Shown here: piece by piece, positions 8,775 to 17,708 of the stretch
Layout of the letters: each line of letters starts with the position of its first letter
Position numbering within the stretch: position 1 is the first letter of the stretch
DNA from: Paenibacillus camerounensis
GTDB taxonomy: Bacteria; Bacillota; Bacilli; Paenibacillales; Paenibacillaceae
Direction: 5' to 3'
Length of the DNA: 64,000 nucleotides
Assembly (NCBI RefSeq): GCF_000723885.1
Contig: NZ_CCDG010000025.1
Coordinates: 1 to 64,000, forward strand
Notes under the pieces: generated by a model
Database searches by the model: none
Told to the model about the DNA's origin: nothing
Seen by the model: the letters and a program-made list of their open reading frames with translations, nothing else
Position numbers and translations under genes: made by a program

Positions 8775-9845
8775 TTGAAAAAATGGATTTCTCCGGCGCT
8801 GCTGATAATCACCTTTATCTTAAGCGCGATCGGACACTACGCGAACTGGGACCACACACTGCAGTTCGTATTATCCGCGATTGCGGTTGTTTTTGTGGCC
8901 GGTTTTCTCGGCAGGGCAACCGAAAGCGTGGCCCACTATGCCGGACAGCGGCTGGGGGGCTTTCTTAATGCCACCTTCGGAAATGCCGCTGAACTGATCA
9001 TCGCCTTTTTCCTCGTAAAGGAAGGACTGTTCGACATGGTCAAGGCAAGCCTGACCGGATCCATTATCGGCAACCTGCTGCTGGTACTGGGCCTAAGCAT
9101 TTTTGCAGGCGGAATGAAGTTCAAAGTCCAGAATTTCAATGTTACCCTCGCAGGGCTCAACGGCTCACTGATGATCGTGGCGGTCATCGCCCTGTTTGTG
9201 CCGGCCATGTTCTTCAACACCCATTCCATCACCGAGCGGGACACCGATGTGCTCAGCCTCGTTGTGGCCGGACTGCTGATTGCCGCTTATATGGCCTGGC
9301 TGGTCTTCTCTATGATTACACACAAAAAATATCTGGCTGATGTAACGGATGACTCCGCTGAGGAACTGCCTAACGAGCATGCACCTGTCTGGTCCAAGGG
9401 CAAGTCCATCTTTTATCTGATTCTGGCAACGGTCATGGTCGCTTTTGTCAGCGAGTGGCTCGTAGGCACCCTTGAGACCCTGACGGAGCGCTTCGGCTTC
9501 AGCGAGCTGTTCGTCGGCGCCTTCCTTGTCGCGATCATCGGTAATGCAGCCGAGCACAGCGCGGCGATCATGCTGGCGATGAAGAACAAGATGGGGGCAG
9601 CGGTCGAGATCGCCGTCGGCAGCAGTCTGCAGATTGCCTTGTTCGTGGCGCCTGTCCTGATCTTCGCCAGCTATTTCATGGGTAATACAATGGATATTGT
9701 CTTTACAACCATAGAAATTGTTGCGATCGCCGTCTCTGTGTTTATAGCCAAGTCTATTATCCAGGATGGTGCAACCAACTGGTATGAAGGCTTACTGCTG
9801 CTGGCGGTGTATCTAATACTGGGCGTGTCCTTCTATCTAGTATAG
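8775..9845 (+). CDS. cax: Calcium/proton exchanger (CAX family)
   Basis: 356 residues and about eleven membrane segments. The two CAX alpha-repeats are clear: FGNAAELIIAFFLVKEG (near residue 70) and IIGNAAEHSAAIMLAMKNKM with GSSLQIALFVAP (near 255-290). CAX proteins export cytosolic Ca2+ against H+; B. subtilis YfkE is a homologue. Start is TTG with a GGGGTG site; no better ATG is in frame upstream. Single-gene unit between a sigma-A promoter and a terminator. Confidence 0.9.
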   Translation: MKKWISPALLIITFILSAIGHYANWDHTLQFVLSAIAVVFVAGFLGRATESVAHYAGQRLGGFLNATFGNAAELIIAFFLVKEGLFDMVKASLTGSIIGNLLLVLGLSIFAGGMKFKVQNFNVTLAGLNGSLMIVAVIALFVPAMFFNTHSITERDTDVLSLVVAGLLIAAYMAWLVFSMITHKKYLADVTDDSAEELPNEHAPVWSKGKSIFYLILATVMVAFVSEWLVGTLETLTERFGFSELFVGAFLVAIIGNAAEHSAAIMLAMKNKMGAAVEIAVGSSLQIALFVAPVLIFASYFMGNTMDIVFTTIEIVAIAVSVFIAKSIIQDGATNWYEGLLLLAVYLILGVSFYLV

Positions 9846-9874
9846 ACTTATTTGTCCACTCTCTCACCGCAACA

Positions 9875-9917
9875 AAAAACGCACATGAGCGGTCTTTAGT
9901 CCCTCATGTGCGTTTTT
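9875..9917. terminator. Bidirectional terminator between cax and ylaN
   Basis: Stem of 15 bp (9875-9889 with 9903-9917), flanked by A5 on the left and T5 on the right. It serves the convergent cax and ylaN genes. Confidence 0.9.
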
Positions 9918-9938
9918 ATGATCAGTACAGGCGGCCGC

Positions 9939-10241
9939 TTAGTTCTCGCGTTCGCTCGCCTTCTTATTCAGCGCCTCGTACAGCACAGCCAAATTGCGTT
10001 CCAGCTCACTCAGTACCTGCTTGCCCGTGAACTCAGGCACAAGCCCTGCTCTGACCGCAAAATCGACCTCTCTTGAAAAGCCGTACATCTGGGTATCCAG
10101 CACTTCCTCATAGAGAGGGCAGTAACGAGTCGCCAGATTCTCCATCTGCACTTCGATGAGCTTCTGAATTTTATCGGCATCTTCGTGTAGAAGAGTAATT
10201 GCTTTGAGATTAAGCTGTTCCTGCAAATCCGATGAAGTCAT
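9939..10241 (-). CDS. ylaN: YlaN family protein (DUF1507)
   Basis: 100 residues with the YlaN signature [28 protein letters not shown] and a helical C-terminus. YlaN is a small cytoplasmic protein of Bacillales, essential in some conditions and linked to iron homeostasis through Fur. In B. subtilis its gene is adjacent to ftsW; here cax and the Asp23-like gene lie between. The ATG at 10239-10241 has a GGGGGGGAT site just upstream. Confidence 0.92.
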   Translation of the reverse strand: MTSSDLQEQLNLKAITLLHEDADKIQKLIEVQMENLATRYCPLYEEVLDTQMYGFSREVDFAVRAGLVPEFTGKQVLSELERNLAVLYEALNKKASEREN

Positions 10242-10342
10242 GCATTATCCCCCCCATGTCCAAAAGTTACAGCTATTAATGCTATTTAATTTAATATTAG
10301 TCGAAATTGAGAGCCAATACAAGAATTCAGTTTGCAGCAAAC

Positions 10343-10374
10343 AAAAAAACGCCCCGCCGTTCCCGGCAGGACGT
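10343..10374 (-). terminator. Terminator of the HPr-like gene
   Basis: Minus-strand hairpin (ACGTCCTGCCG, loop GGAA, CGGCGGGGCGT) followed by seven T. Confidence 0.85.
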
Positions 10375-10390
10375 CTTTGAGGTTGCCCGA

Positions 10391-10636
10391 TTACTCAGCA
10401 ACAACAGTAAAATTCAGACCATGTTTGGAAAATACTTCGCTCATCGCTTTTTTTGCTTCTTCGGCATCGGTGCCGTGTACATGAAGTTCGTAGCTTTGGC
10501 TGGAAACCAGAGTTGTAAACAACCCGAGGATGCTCTTAACGTCAATGTACTTGTTGTCCGCCTGAAGGACGATAGATGAGTTGAACTGGCTTGCCGTTTG
10601 GGCAATATCCACGATTGCCGCATTGGTACTGGACAT
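10391..10636 (-). CDS. HPr-like protein lacking the active-site histidine
   Basis: 81 residues that align with HPr from its first helix onward: AQTASQFNSSIVLQADNKY, then DVKSILGLFTTL, which contains the counterpart of Ser46 (here Ser35). In normal HPr the first strand and the HARPA motif with His15 precede this; here the protein begins MSSTNAAIVDI and the His15 position is Thr4. The start is secure: GGAGG lies seven bases before the ATG and no in-frame extension supplies a histidine motif. It therefore cannot carry phosphate from enzyme I. A regulatory role like Crh, which also lacks His15, is an inference. Single-gene unit. Confidence 0.8.
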   Translation of the reverse strand: MSSTNAAIVDIAQTASQFNSSIVLQADNKYIDVKSILGLFTTLVSSQSYELHVHGTDAEEAKKAMSEVFSKHGLNFTVVAE

Positions 10637-10750
10637 AGGAATCCCTCCGCAACTTGATTAGAAAAACTTAGTACGCTTGTTCATTTGTAACCAATTCCAT
10701 GATACCTTGAATCCGCTTACTCACGCAAGATGTTTTCTTTTGATTACATT

Positions 10751-11866
10751 TTATTTCAGATTTTCCGGGTTCAGACCTGTAAGTTCCGGAATCACAAAAA
10801 TACCGTCCTTGCGGATCAGCACATCGTCAAAATAAATCTCGCCGCCGCCGTATTCCGGACGCTGAATCAGCACGAGGTCCCAGTGAATTGAAGAACGGTT
10901 GCCGTTATCGGTCACATCGTACGCCTGACCCGGTGTGAAATGCAGGCTGCCTGCAATTTTTTCATCGAACAGGATGTCCTTCATCGGATGCAGAATATAC
11001 GGGTTGAAGCCAATAGCAAATTCTCCGATATGGCGCGCACCATCATCAGAGTCAAGAATTTCGTTAAGACGTGCGGTATCATTGCTGGTTGCCTCGACAA
11101 TTTTGCCGTTTTCGAAGCGGAATTTCACATTCTCAAAAGTGATGCCGTTATACAGGGTGGCTGCATTATAGCTGATTGTACCATTGACGGAATCACGGAC
11201 AGGAGCGCTGTAAACTTCGCCGTCGGGAATATTTTTCTGGCCTGAGCATTTCTCTGCACCGATTCCCTTGATGGAGAAGGAAAGCTCTGTTCCGGGACCT
11301 GTGATCCGCACCTTGTCTGTTTTCCGCATAAGACCGGCAAGCGCATCCTGGGCTTTGTCCATTTTGGCGTAATCCAGGTTACATACCTCAAAGTAGAAAT
11401 CTTCAAAAGCTTCGGTAGTGGTGTTGGCCAGCTGAGCCATGCTCGCGTTAGGATAACGGAGAACTACCCACTTGGTGTGCTTAACCCGCTGCTCGCTATG
11501 TACCGGATGTGAATACAGGGAGTTGTAGAGCTTCATATTTTCTTCCGGCACATCAGCCAGATCGTTGACATTCTCGCCGGCACGGATGCCGATATAGCAA
11601 TCCATCTGCTTCATCCGGTTCAGGTCAATCTCAGCCCAGGTCTTAATCCCTTCCGGGGTTGCATATTTAAGCATACTGCGCAGGACGGTACGGTCTGTCA
11701 GCTGGACAAAAGCGTTGCCTCCGGCTTTACCGACCTCCTCCACAACCGCCTTGATCAAATCTCTTTCGCTGCCGATCATTTCGACCAGCACATTTTCGCC
11801 CGGCTGCACGTCTACGGAATAACCCACCAGGTTTGCCGCCAGCTTTTGAATTCTTGGATCCTTCAT
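10751..11866 (-). CDS. M29 family aminopeptidase (AmpS/PepS type)
   Basis: 371 residues, typical for M29 metallo-aminopeptidases. Putative metal-site segments are visible: IPDGEVYSAP, HIGEFAIGFN, GSLHFTPGQAY and SSIHWDLVLI. The enzymes remove N-terminal residues from peptides in the cytoplasm and need a divalent metal pair. No signal peptide. Own promoter upstream; the HPr-like gene follows after about 110 bases. Specificity cannot be read. Confidence 0.9.
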   Translation of the reverse strand: MKDPRIQKLAANLVGYSVDVQPGENVLVEMIGSERDLIKAVVEEVGKAGGNAFVQLTDRTVLRSMLKYATPEGIKTWAEIDLNRMKQMDCYIGIRAGENVNDLADVPEENMKLYNSLYSHPVHSEQRVKHTKWVVLRYPNASMAQLANTTTEAFEDFYFEVCNLDYAKMDKAQDALAGLMRKTDKVRITGPGTELSFSIKGIGAEKCSGQKNIPDGEVYSAPVRDSVNGTISYNAATLYNGITFENVKFRFENGKIVEATSNDTARLNEILDSDDGARHIGEFAIGFNPYILHPMKDILFDEKIAGSLHFTPGQAYDVTDNGNRSSIHWDLVLIQRPEYGGGEIYFDDVLIRKDGIFVIPELTGLNPENLK

Positions 11867-11911
11867 CCTGCTCTCTTCCTTCCTCTTACATAAAAATTGG
11901 CATACCGTTCT

Positions 11912-11939
11912 ATTGTAGCACGCCCTCTATCCAGCGCAA
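11912..11939 (-). promoter_or_regulatory. Sigma-A promoter of the M29 aminopeptidase gene
   Basis: Minus strand TTGCGC (11939-11934), 16-base spacer ending TGC, TACAAT (11917-11912). This is also an extended -10. Confidence 0.7.
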
Positions 11940-11968
11940 GGCTTTATGTCAGGTCATTCTTCACCCTT

Positions 11969-12808
11969 TTATTGATAGCCGTAAAAATCCACCTTGGTCA
12001 CAAAGGCCTCCTCGGCAGAAACACCGGACGCTCCCGGATAACGGACAGTACGCGTCCAGGTTAAACGCTTGGGCAAATTCCGTCTTGTGTCCACCTTCAA
12101 AAAATAGACAGACGTCACTTCAGCCTTGTCCAGCTTCTGCTTAAGCTCCCCGCTCTTCCGCAGCCATAAATCATTCATCGCTGACCTGACCTCAGCCGGC
12201 TGTGCGGCATAACCCTCATCCGAAGTCCCGGGGCGGACGGCTTGCATTTCCCGCTCCAGCTGCTGCACCAGCTGCTGTTTGGCGGCTGCAGAGCTGAGCC
12301 TGACCCGCAGAACCCTGCTGCCTCCGGCGGAGCCCGCCTCCTCGGTTACCTCCTTATCCTTTTCCTGCAGCTCTTCCAGCTGGCGAAGAGGATTTAGCGC
12401 CGCGAGCGTTCCCGCACCTTCCTGCAGAACGGCCGGCTGATGCGGCTTCCATTCTCCGTCCTTTTTCACCAGACTGGTATAATAGGCGGAGCCTGCCGCC
12501 GCGCTCTGTTCAAGCTGCTGCAGCCTCTGTTCTGCTGCAGCCTCCGGCCCTCCCTTCCCGTCTGGCAGCAGGGAATACAGACTGACCCGGTTATGATCCT
12601 GCAGCTTGCCTCCGTAATATAACGCGGATTCCTCCACCGGCTTGCCGGCAATGAGAAGTGCAGCGGAACCTTCAAAGGATACAGCATCCCTGCCGTCCAT
12701 ACCGGCCAGAGCCAGATCGAGATCCTCCGCTGCCGGCCTGCCGTCTCCATGACTGCAGCCGCCGAGCAGCAAGATAGCTGTTAACACAACCGCTTTAATC
12801 ATCTTCAT
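11969..12808 (-). CDS. Predicted lipoprotein of unknown function
   Basis: About 279 residues beginning MKMIKAVVLTAILLLGGCSHG: a short signal peptide with lipobox LGGC, so it is predicted to be anchored to the outer face of the membrane. The body is charged and helical (EERLQQLEQ-like segments), with a C-terminal beta-rich part (VTSVYFLKVDTRRNLPKRLTW). I do not recognise the family. I start at the ATG at 12806-12808, which gives a proper signal peptide with AAGGATG upstream; a longer frame extends upstream. Confidence 0.7.
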   Translation of the reverse strand: MKMIKAVVLTAILLLGGCSHGDGRPAAEDLDLALAGMDGRDAVSFEGSAALLIAGKPVEESALYYGGKLQDHNRVSLYSLLPDGKGGPEAAAEQRLQQLEQSAAAGSAYYTSLVKKDGEWKPHQPAVLQEGAGTLAALNPLRQLEELQEKDKEVTEEAGSAGGSRVLRVRLSSAAAKQQLVQQLEREMQAVRPGTSDEGYAAQPAEVRSAMNDLWLRKSGELKQKLDKAEVTSVYFLKVDTRRNLPKRLTWTRTVRYPGASGVSAEEAFVTKVDFYGYQ

Positions 12809-12896
12809 ATATGAAAGACATCCTTTTGTTATTTTCAATTTCAATCTGTATAGGTTCTCCTTTACCCGTGCGCTTATACATATGTTTCATGCAATC

Positions 12897-12936
12897 AAAA
12901 AAAAGAATCCTCTCAGCCTGCGCCTAAGGATTCTTT
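12897..12936 (-). terminator. Terminator of the GAF-GGDEF gene
   Basis: AAAGAATCC/GGATTCTTT stem on the minus strand, overlapping the last codons and stop of the gene, followed by eight T. Confidence 0.8.
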
Positions 12937-14927
12937 ACATTGATATCCGTATTTTTACTGTCAATGATAACCTGGTTACGGCCGTTGTTCTTTGCTTCGT
13001 ACAGTGCCATATCAGCCCTGTAAAAAAGGGATTCGACGCTCACCCGGTCATCTGTCCAGCTCCATTCAGCAATCCCGCAGGATACCGTTACACGCGGCTC
13101 CGTCTCACCCATAACCCGTTTGCGGATCCGTTCTGCCACGTATAGAGCCTGCTGGACGCCAAGCTGCGGAAGATAGACTGCCAGCTCCTCTCCGCCCCAT
13201 CTTGCCGCAATATCACCCTGGCGGATGGAAGACTTCACGATCTCACTGACCTGCTTTAGAATTTTGTCGCCCTTCTGGTGGCCGTAGGTGTCGTTAACCA
13301 TCTTGAACTGGTCGATATCGACCACAACAAGCGATCCGCAGAAGTCCTTGGTCTGCCGCTCTTTAATCTCCTCGTCGAGATAATGGCGGGCATACAGACC
13401 GGTCAGACTGTCGCGGTTCGCCAGATAACGCACCTCTGCATGCAGGCGTGCATTGCCGACAGCCAGCCCGATATGGCCGGCCATAGCCTGCAGCAGACGG
13501 AAGCTGTCATAAGAGAAGAAATGCGGCTCCCGGTGGGTCAGCATGATGGCTCCCCGTATCTCGCCGCCCACATTAAGCGGTGTTGCAATCGCCGATTGCG
13601 ACTGCGTTGCTGACATTAGCCTTGAATGGAAGCCTTCCGCACTGCTGTACTCCGATAAAATAAGCGGTTCCCCTGTACCATACACTTTCCCGCCCAATCC
13701 CTTGCCCGTATCAATAATCTCCCCGCACAGCGGAGGGTAGTTGCAGGCAATGGCTTCAAGCCCCCCTTTTTCTTCATTCAAGTGCAGAATACAGCAGTAA
13801 TCAGCATCAAACATCTCCAGCAGCTCTTCATTGGCATACTGAAAGATATCCCCCAGGCGCAGGCTCTGATTCAGCCGCTGGGTCAGCTCACTCATCATCC
13901 GCAGTTCACGGATCAGCTGATTGGAGCGCTCGTACAGCTTGGCGTTCTCAAAGGCCGTCCCTGCAGTATCCGCCACCATCGTGAGGAAGCGCAGATCGAC
14001 ATCGGGAAAAGCAGGCTTGTCCAGTATCATGTGAAACACACCGTACACACCCTGCTTCCCGCCAAGCGGCAAGCCGATTTCCACAGAGTTTGTATCCCGT
14101 CCGGCATGGAGCGCCACACGCCCGTCCTTAAAGGCCTTGGCGCAGACATTATCCGCATCCGAGTACAGCGGCAGCGGCTTCACCTGCGGGTGGGTGCTGC
14201 GGTGGTCCTGCGACATGAACAGCTCCAGCCGCGCACCCGGATACATTGCCGAAATACTGTCAATGACCTCTGTCAGTACGGCATTGACATCGATATTATC
14301 GTGCATCCGCTGGACAATCTGGAACAGCAGCGACCTCCGGTTACTTTCGCGCTCGGCATGCTGATGGACCCCTGCCAGATCGGACACAAACACATATTCA
14401 AACCTGCGGTAAAAGCAGGTCTGGTAATGCAGCGCCATTGCTTCTGCGGTATGCCGCCCGCCTTGTATATATTGTTCTTCCGGCATTACACAGCCCAGCA
14501 GGGCGAATATTTCACCTTTGCTTCTGGTGAAGACAGGAATCATCAGCAGTATGAGACCGGAATTCCCCTCCGGGTTCTCCGCCTTGAGCACGGAGATTTC
14601 CCGTGTGCGCAGACTTGCGGCAGCAGCCGCTTCCCACTCTTTCGTCCATTGGCTGCCCTGTTCACCAGCTGTGTCTGTGGGGTCGACCCATTTACCATTA
14701 GAATTCAGTACGCACCATTGCCAAGAGCGGGCAAACGGCAGTACAGCCAGCCCGCACCATTCCCTGAAGCTCTCTGCAAGCAACTGGCCTGCGTAAGGGA
14801 AATCATAGGATACAATATCCGTCTCCCTTAGCCATGCGGCGGGATCACCTGGCTCTCCGCTTGCTTGCATAGTGTCCTGCAACAGCATACGTGTGTCTCT
14901 CTGACCGTATGCTTCCTGTTCCGGCAT
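12924..14927 (-). CDS. dgcP: GAF-domain diguanylate cyclase (DgcP/YtrP-like)
   Basis: 667 residues. Two GAF-like regions occupy roughly residues 215-350 and 365-500 (DADYCCILHLNEEKGGLEAI is in the second), followed by a GGDEF domain with intact active-site GGEEL near 578-582 and the supporting DSLTGLYARHYLDEE and DIDQFKMVNDTYGHQKGD segments. It should make cyclic di-GMP. No inhibitory-site RxxD is evident before GGEEL. B. subtilis DgcP (YtrP) has GAF and GGDEF domains and lies next to rpsD, as here; I use that name on synteny and domains. No membrane segment. Confidence 0.85.
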   Translation of the reverse strand: MPEQEAYGQRDTRMLLQDTMQASGEPGDPAAWLRETDIVSYDFPYAGQLLAESFREWCGLAVLPFARSWQWCVLNSNGKWVDPTDTAGEQGSQWTKEWEAAAAASLRTREISVLKAENPEGNSGLILLMIPVFTRSKGEIFALLGCVMPEEQYIQGGRHTAEAMALHYQTCFYRRFEYVFVSDLAGVHQHAERESNRRSLLFQIVQRMHDNIDVNAVLTEVIDSISAMYPGARLELFMSQDHRSTHPQVKPLPLYSDADNVCAKAFKDGRVALHAGRDTNSVEIGLPLGGKQGVYGVFHMILDKPAFPDVDLRFLTMVADTAGTAFENAKLYERSNQLIRELRMMSELTQRLNQSLRLGDIFQYANEELLEMFDADYCCILHLNEEKGGLEAIACNYPPLCGEIIDTGKGLGGKVYGTGEPLILSEYSSAEGFHSRLMSATQSQSAIATPLNVGGEIRGAIMLTHREPHFFSYDSFRLLQAMAGHIGLAVGNARLHAEVRYLANRDSLTGLYARHYLDEEIKERQTKDFCGSLVVVDIDQFKMVNDTYGHQKGDKILKQVSEIVKSSIRQGDIAARWGGEELAVYLPQLGVQQALYVAERIRKRVMGETEPRVTVSCGIAEWSWTDDRVSVESLFYRADMALYEAKNNGRNQVIIDSKNTDINVKNP

Positions 14928-15099
14928 AACTTGGATCCCCTTTACATCAAATTAAAAATAATAATATCCGATAACATCTAATTAGCTATATTTTACTCTC
15001 TTTCTGGCTGTAATGCATTATATTTTCCTAAAACCCGGGATTTTTTTTAGGACCAAAGAACTAACGACAAAGATAGACAAAATCTTATTAAATAAGAGC

Positions 15100-15127
15100 T
15101 TGACTTTACCTGTTCTTTTCATATAAT
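15100..15127 (+). promoter_or_regulatory. Sigma-A promoter of rpsD
   Basis: TTGACT at 15100-15105, 16-base spacer, TATAAT at 15122-15127. It is close to consensus, as expected for a ribosomal protein gene, and leaves a leader of about 190 bases. Confidence 0.85.
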
Positions 15128-15134
15128 ATTTATT

Positions 15135-15306
15135 GTTGAACAAGACTGATAATAAGTCTTACTTGGGCGTAACGTTGTGTCACCCTCACGCATCCCGTTA
15201 CTGTCAGGGCAGCGGCTGAACTTCCCTGACAGAGTGAAACCAAATACACGCTTTCACGAATACGGTTGCGGCACAAATAGGCCCTACCATGAAATTTCAA
15301 TTATAA
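15135..15306 (+). promoter_or_regulatory. Structured 5' leader of rpsD (candidate S4 autoregulatory leader)
   Basis: The transcript leader contains CTGTCAGGG (15201-15209) pairing with CCCTGACAG (15224-15232), then GTGAAA (15234-15239) pairing with TTTCAC (15252-15257). Firmicute rpsD genes are known to be controlled by S4 binding their own leader; the position and folding fit. The exact S4-binding fold was not modelled. The region 14928-15099 between the divergent genes shows nothing else I can name. Confidence 0.6.
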
Positions 15307-15322
15307 AGGAGTCTACTATAAC

Positions 15323-15922
15323 ATGGCACGTTACACCGGACCTAAATTCAAACTCAGCCGCCGTCTGGGCATTTCCCTTAGCGGTACAGGCAAAGACCTG
15401 AAACGCCCTTTCCCTCCAGGACAGCACGGCGCTAACCAACGCAGAAAAGTAAGTAACTACGGAATGCAGCTTTTGGAAAAACAAAAACTCCGTCACATGT
15501 ACGGCCTGGGCGAGAAGCAATTCCGCACATTGTTCTCCAAAGCACAGAAGATCCAGGGTATTGCGGGCGAAAACTTCATGTTCCTGCTCGAAAGCCGTCT
15601 GGACAACCTGGTTTACCGTCTTGGATTTGCTAACTCCCGTGCAGGCGCACGTCAGCTGGTATCCCACGGCCACGTAACCGTAAACGGCAAGAAAGTCGAT
15701 ATCGCTTCTTACCGTGTAAGCGTAGGCGATGTAATCGGTCTTCGTGAAAGAAGCCGTTCCATGAAATCCATCAAGGAAGCTCTGGAAAACCGCAATCACC
15801 TTCCAGCTTACCTGGAATATGCTGATGCAGCATTCGAAGGCAAATATGTTCGTTTGCCAGAACGCGCTGAGCTGACCCAAGAAGTTGACGAGAAGCAAAT
15901 CGTCGAGTTCTACAACCGTTAA
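15323..15922 (+). CDS. rpsD: 30S ribosomal protein S4
   Basis: 199 residues, the usual length. Begins [20 protein letters not shown] and contains the S4 RNA-binding domain ([33 protein letters not shown]). S4 binds 16S rRNA early in 30S assembly and autoregulates its mRNA in Bacillales. AAAGGAG lies upstream of the ATG. Single-gene unit with strong promoter and terminator; neighbours match the B. subtilis order around rpsD and tyrS. Confidence 0.98.
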   Translation: MARYTGPKFKLSRRLGISLSGTGKDLKRPFPPGQHGANQRRKVSNYGMQLLEKQKLRHMYGLGEKQFRTLFSKAQKIQGIAGENFMFLLESRLDNLVYRLGFANSRAGARQLVSHGHVTVNGKKVDIASYRVSVGDVIGLRERSRSMKSIKEALENRNHLPAYLEYADAAFEGKYVRLPERAELTQEVDEKQIVEFYNR

Positions 15923-15934
15923 GATTCATACATC

Positions 15935-15964
15935 AAAGCCTCCGGTTCCCCGGAGGCTTTTTTG
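15935..15964 (+). terminator. Terminator of rpsD
   Basis: Stem AAAGCCTCCGG / CCGGAGGCTTT with loop TTCC, then a T-run. It is A-rich on the left and may also serve tyrS from the other strand. Confidence 0.92.
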
Positions 15965-16000
15965 CGTCATCTGGAATATATAATTTGCAGGCGGACTGTC

Positions 16001-17254
16001 CTAACCAAGACTCAGCCTGGCGAGCTTTCTTTTGCCAACCTGGATTATATCCCCCTCCTGCAGCTGTACCGATCCGCCTATATCCGTCAGCTTCACCCCG
16101 TTAAGCTTAACAGCCCCCTGCTCGATCAGACGCCGGGCCCCGCTATTCGATTCAGCAAAACCAGTCACTGCCAGCAGCCGGACCAGCTTGAGCCCTCCGT
16201 CCTCCAGCTCTTCGGCAGCAACCCTGCAGGTTGCGATATCCTCCGGCAGGGCACGCTGCTGAAAGACTGTTATAAAATGCAGCTGTGCGGCATCCGCGGC
16301 TTCTGCACCGTGGTACAGCCGTACTAGAGTATGAGCAAGACGCATTTTTACATCCCGCGGGTGGGAAGTCCCTGCATCCACGGCCTGCCTGAGTGAAGCC
16401 AGCTCATCGTTGCTGAGGTCCGTCGCCATTTCATAGTATTTGAGCATCAGCTCATCGGGCACGGACATCGTTTTTCCGTATATATCGTTTGGCGCTTCAT
16501 CAATGCCTATGTAATTACCAAGGCTTTTACTCATCTTCTTGACTCCGTCCAGTCCTTCAAGCAGCGGCATCAGCACAACGGCCTGCGGCTCAGCACCATA
16601 CTCTTTCTGCAGTGTACGGCCCATCAGAATATTGAACTTCTGGTCTGTTCCGCCAATTTCAATATCCGTTCCGTTCGCAACAGAATCCATCCCCTGCATC
16701 AGCGGATAGAAGAACTCATGGACACTGATGGCCTGCCCGCTCTGAAAGCGTCTGGTGAAGTCATCACGCTCCATCATCCGCGCTACCGTGACTTTCGCTG
16801 CCAGATTGACCACCTCCGCAAAATCCATGGGGCTGAGCCATTCTGAATTGTAGAGAAGCTTTGTTTTGAGCGGGTCCAGAATCTTGAAAATCTGCTTGCT
16901 GTAGGTTGCGGCATTACGCTGGACATCCTCCTCACTAAGCTGTCTGCGTGTCTCCGATTTACCCGTCGGGTCGCCGATCCGGCCCGTAAAGTCCCCGATA
17001 ATCAGCTGCACCTGATGCCCGGACTCCTGGAACTGCCGCAGCTTGTGCAGCACAACCGTATGTCCTATGTGAATATCCGGCGCCGACGGGTCCAGTCCAA
17101 GCTTGATATTCAATGGTACTCCTGCCGTCACTGACTTCATCAGCTTCCTTCTCAATTCTTCCGCTGGTATGATTTCTGCCGCCCCCCGTACTGCCGTTTC
17201 CAGCTGGCGCTCCACCTCCTGCTGCTGCGCAGGGGTCAATTCTGCCCATTCCAT
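16001..17254 (-). CDS. tyrS: Tyrosyl-tRNA synthetase
   Basis: 417 residues with class I motifs HIGH (62-65) and KMSKS (near 245-250), a tyrosine pocket segment (NGTDIEIGGTDQKFNILMGR) and a C-terminal S4-like domain (SGARRLIEQGAVKLNGVKLTD). It charges tRNA-Tyr. The length and RLGD-lacking N-terminus resemble the TyrZ-like branch more than the shorter B. subtilis TyrS; I keep the general name. Expression is under a T-box leader. Convergent with rpsD. Confidence 0.95.
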   Translation of the reverse strand: MEWAELTPAQQQEVERQLETAVRGAAEIIPAEELRRKLMKSVTAGVPLNIKLGLDPSAPDIHIGHTVVLHKLRQFQESGHQVQLIIGDFTGRIGDPTGKSETRRQLSEEDVQRNAATYSKQIFKILDPLKTKLLYNSEWLSPMDFAEVVNLAAKVTVARMMERDDFTRRFQSGQAISVHEFFYPLMQGMDSVANGTDIEIGGTDQKFNILMGRTLQKEYGAEPQAVVLMPLLEGLDGVKKMSKSLGNYIGIDEAPNDIYGKTMSVPDELMLKYYEMATDLSNDELASLRQAVDAGTSHPRDVKMRLAHTLVRLYHGAEAADAAQLHFITVFQQRALPEDIATCRVAAEELEDGGLKLVRLLAVTGFAESNSGARRLIEQGAVKLNGVKLTDIGGSVQLQEGDIIQVGKRKLARLSLG

Positions 17255-17285
17255 CCCGTATCCTCCTTATAAATACTTTTGTACA

Positions 17286-17585
17286 CAACGCAAAAAGAGC
17301 CTTTCACTCATCCCTAAAGGGACGAGCAAAAGACTCGCGGTACCACCCTAATTAAGAATCTCTGCAGTGTATACGGCGACAGATTCTTCACTTCATTGTT
17401 ATAACGGGGATGCCCCGGTTCCGGACTACTGACAGGCTCTGCTTACACACCTGATGTTCCTCCGTACAGCTCCGGACTGTAATTCAAAGGGGCCTGCTGC
17501 CGGTTCGCACCACCCACCGGCTCTCTGAAACACATGGCTTGCCTTCTACTGATGTCCTTCAATGCTTTTCTGATATCCAATTAAG
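17286..17585 (-). promoter_or_regulatory. T-box leader of tyrS, tyrosine specifier
   Basis: The minus strand carries the conserved T-box GGGTGGTACCGCG (complement of 17336-17349). After it comes a terminator hairpin formed by two 18-base arms with G-U pairs and a T5 tail. Stem I has the classic AGAGAGCCGGTGGGTGGTG. The likely specifier is TAC (complement of 17479-17481) in GAAT-TAC-AG, the same place at which the metG leader in this window has ATG. Uncharged tRNA-Tyr should promote read-through. Confidence 0.92.
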
Positions 17586-17589
17586 TTAT

Positions 17590-17619
17590 TTTATACCACG
17601 TCTGGTTTTGGAAAGTCAA
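17590..17619 (-). promoter_or_regulatory. Sigma-A promoter of tyrS
   Basis: Minus strand TTGACT (17619-17614), 18-base spacer, TATAAA (17595-17590), just ahead of the T-box leader. Confidence 0.8.
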
Positions 17620-17671
17620 TCGTGCCGTAAACCGACTTTCCGCCAGAAGCGCATTCAAAACCGGCAAATTG

Positions 17672-17680
17672 TGCTATAAT
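17672..17680 (+). promoter_or_regulatory. Extended -10 promoter of the PBP gene
   Basis: TGC-TATAAT (TATAAT at 17675-17680), 28 bases before the start codon. The -35 region (TTCAAA or CATTCA) is poor. Confidence 0.6.
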
Positions 17681-17708
17681 AGTTCCGTTAAAAGGAGGAT
17701 TATCGTCG

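Noticed and set aside
13782..14831. Plus-strand frame of 349 codons inside the GGDEF gene
   Set aside because: Antisense shadow of the GAF-GGDEF protein, with no family resemblance.
15284..15898. Minus-strand frame of 204 codons opposite rpsD
   Set aside because: Exactly antisense to rpsD, where biased codons keep other frames open.
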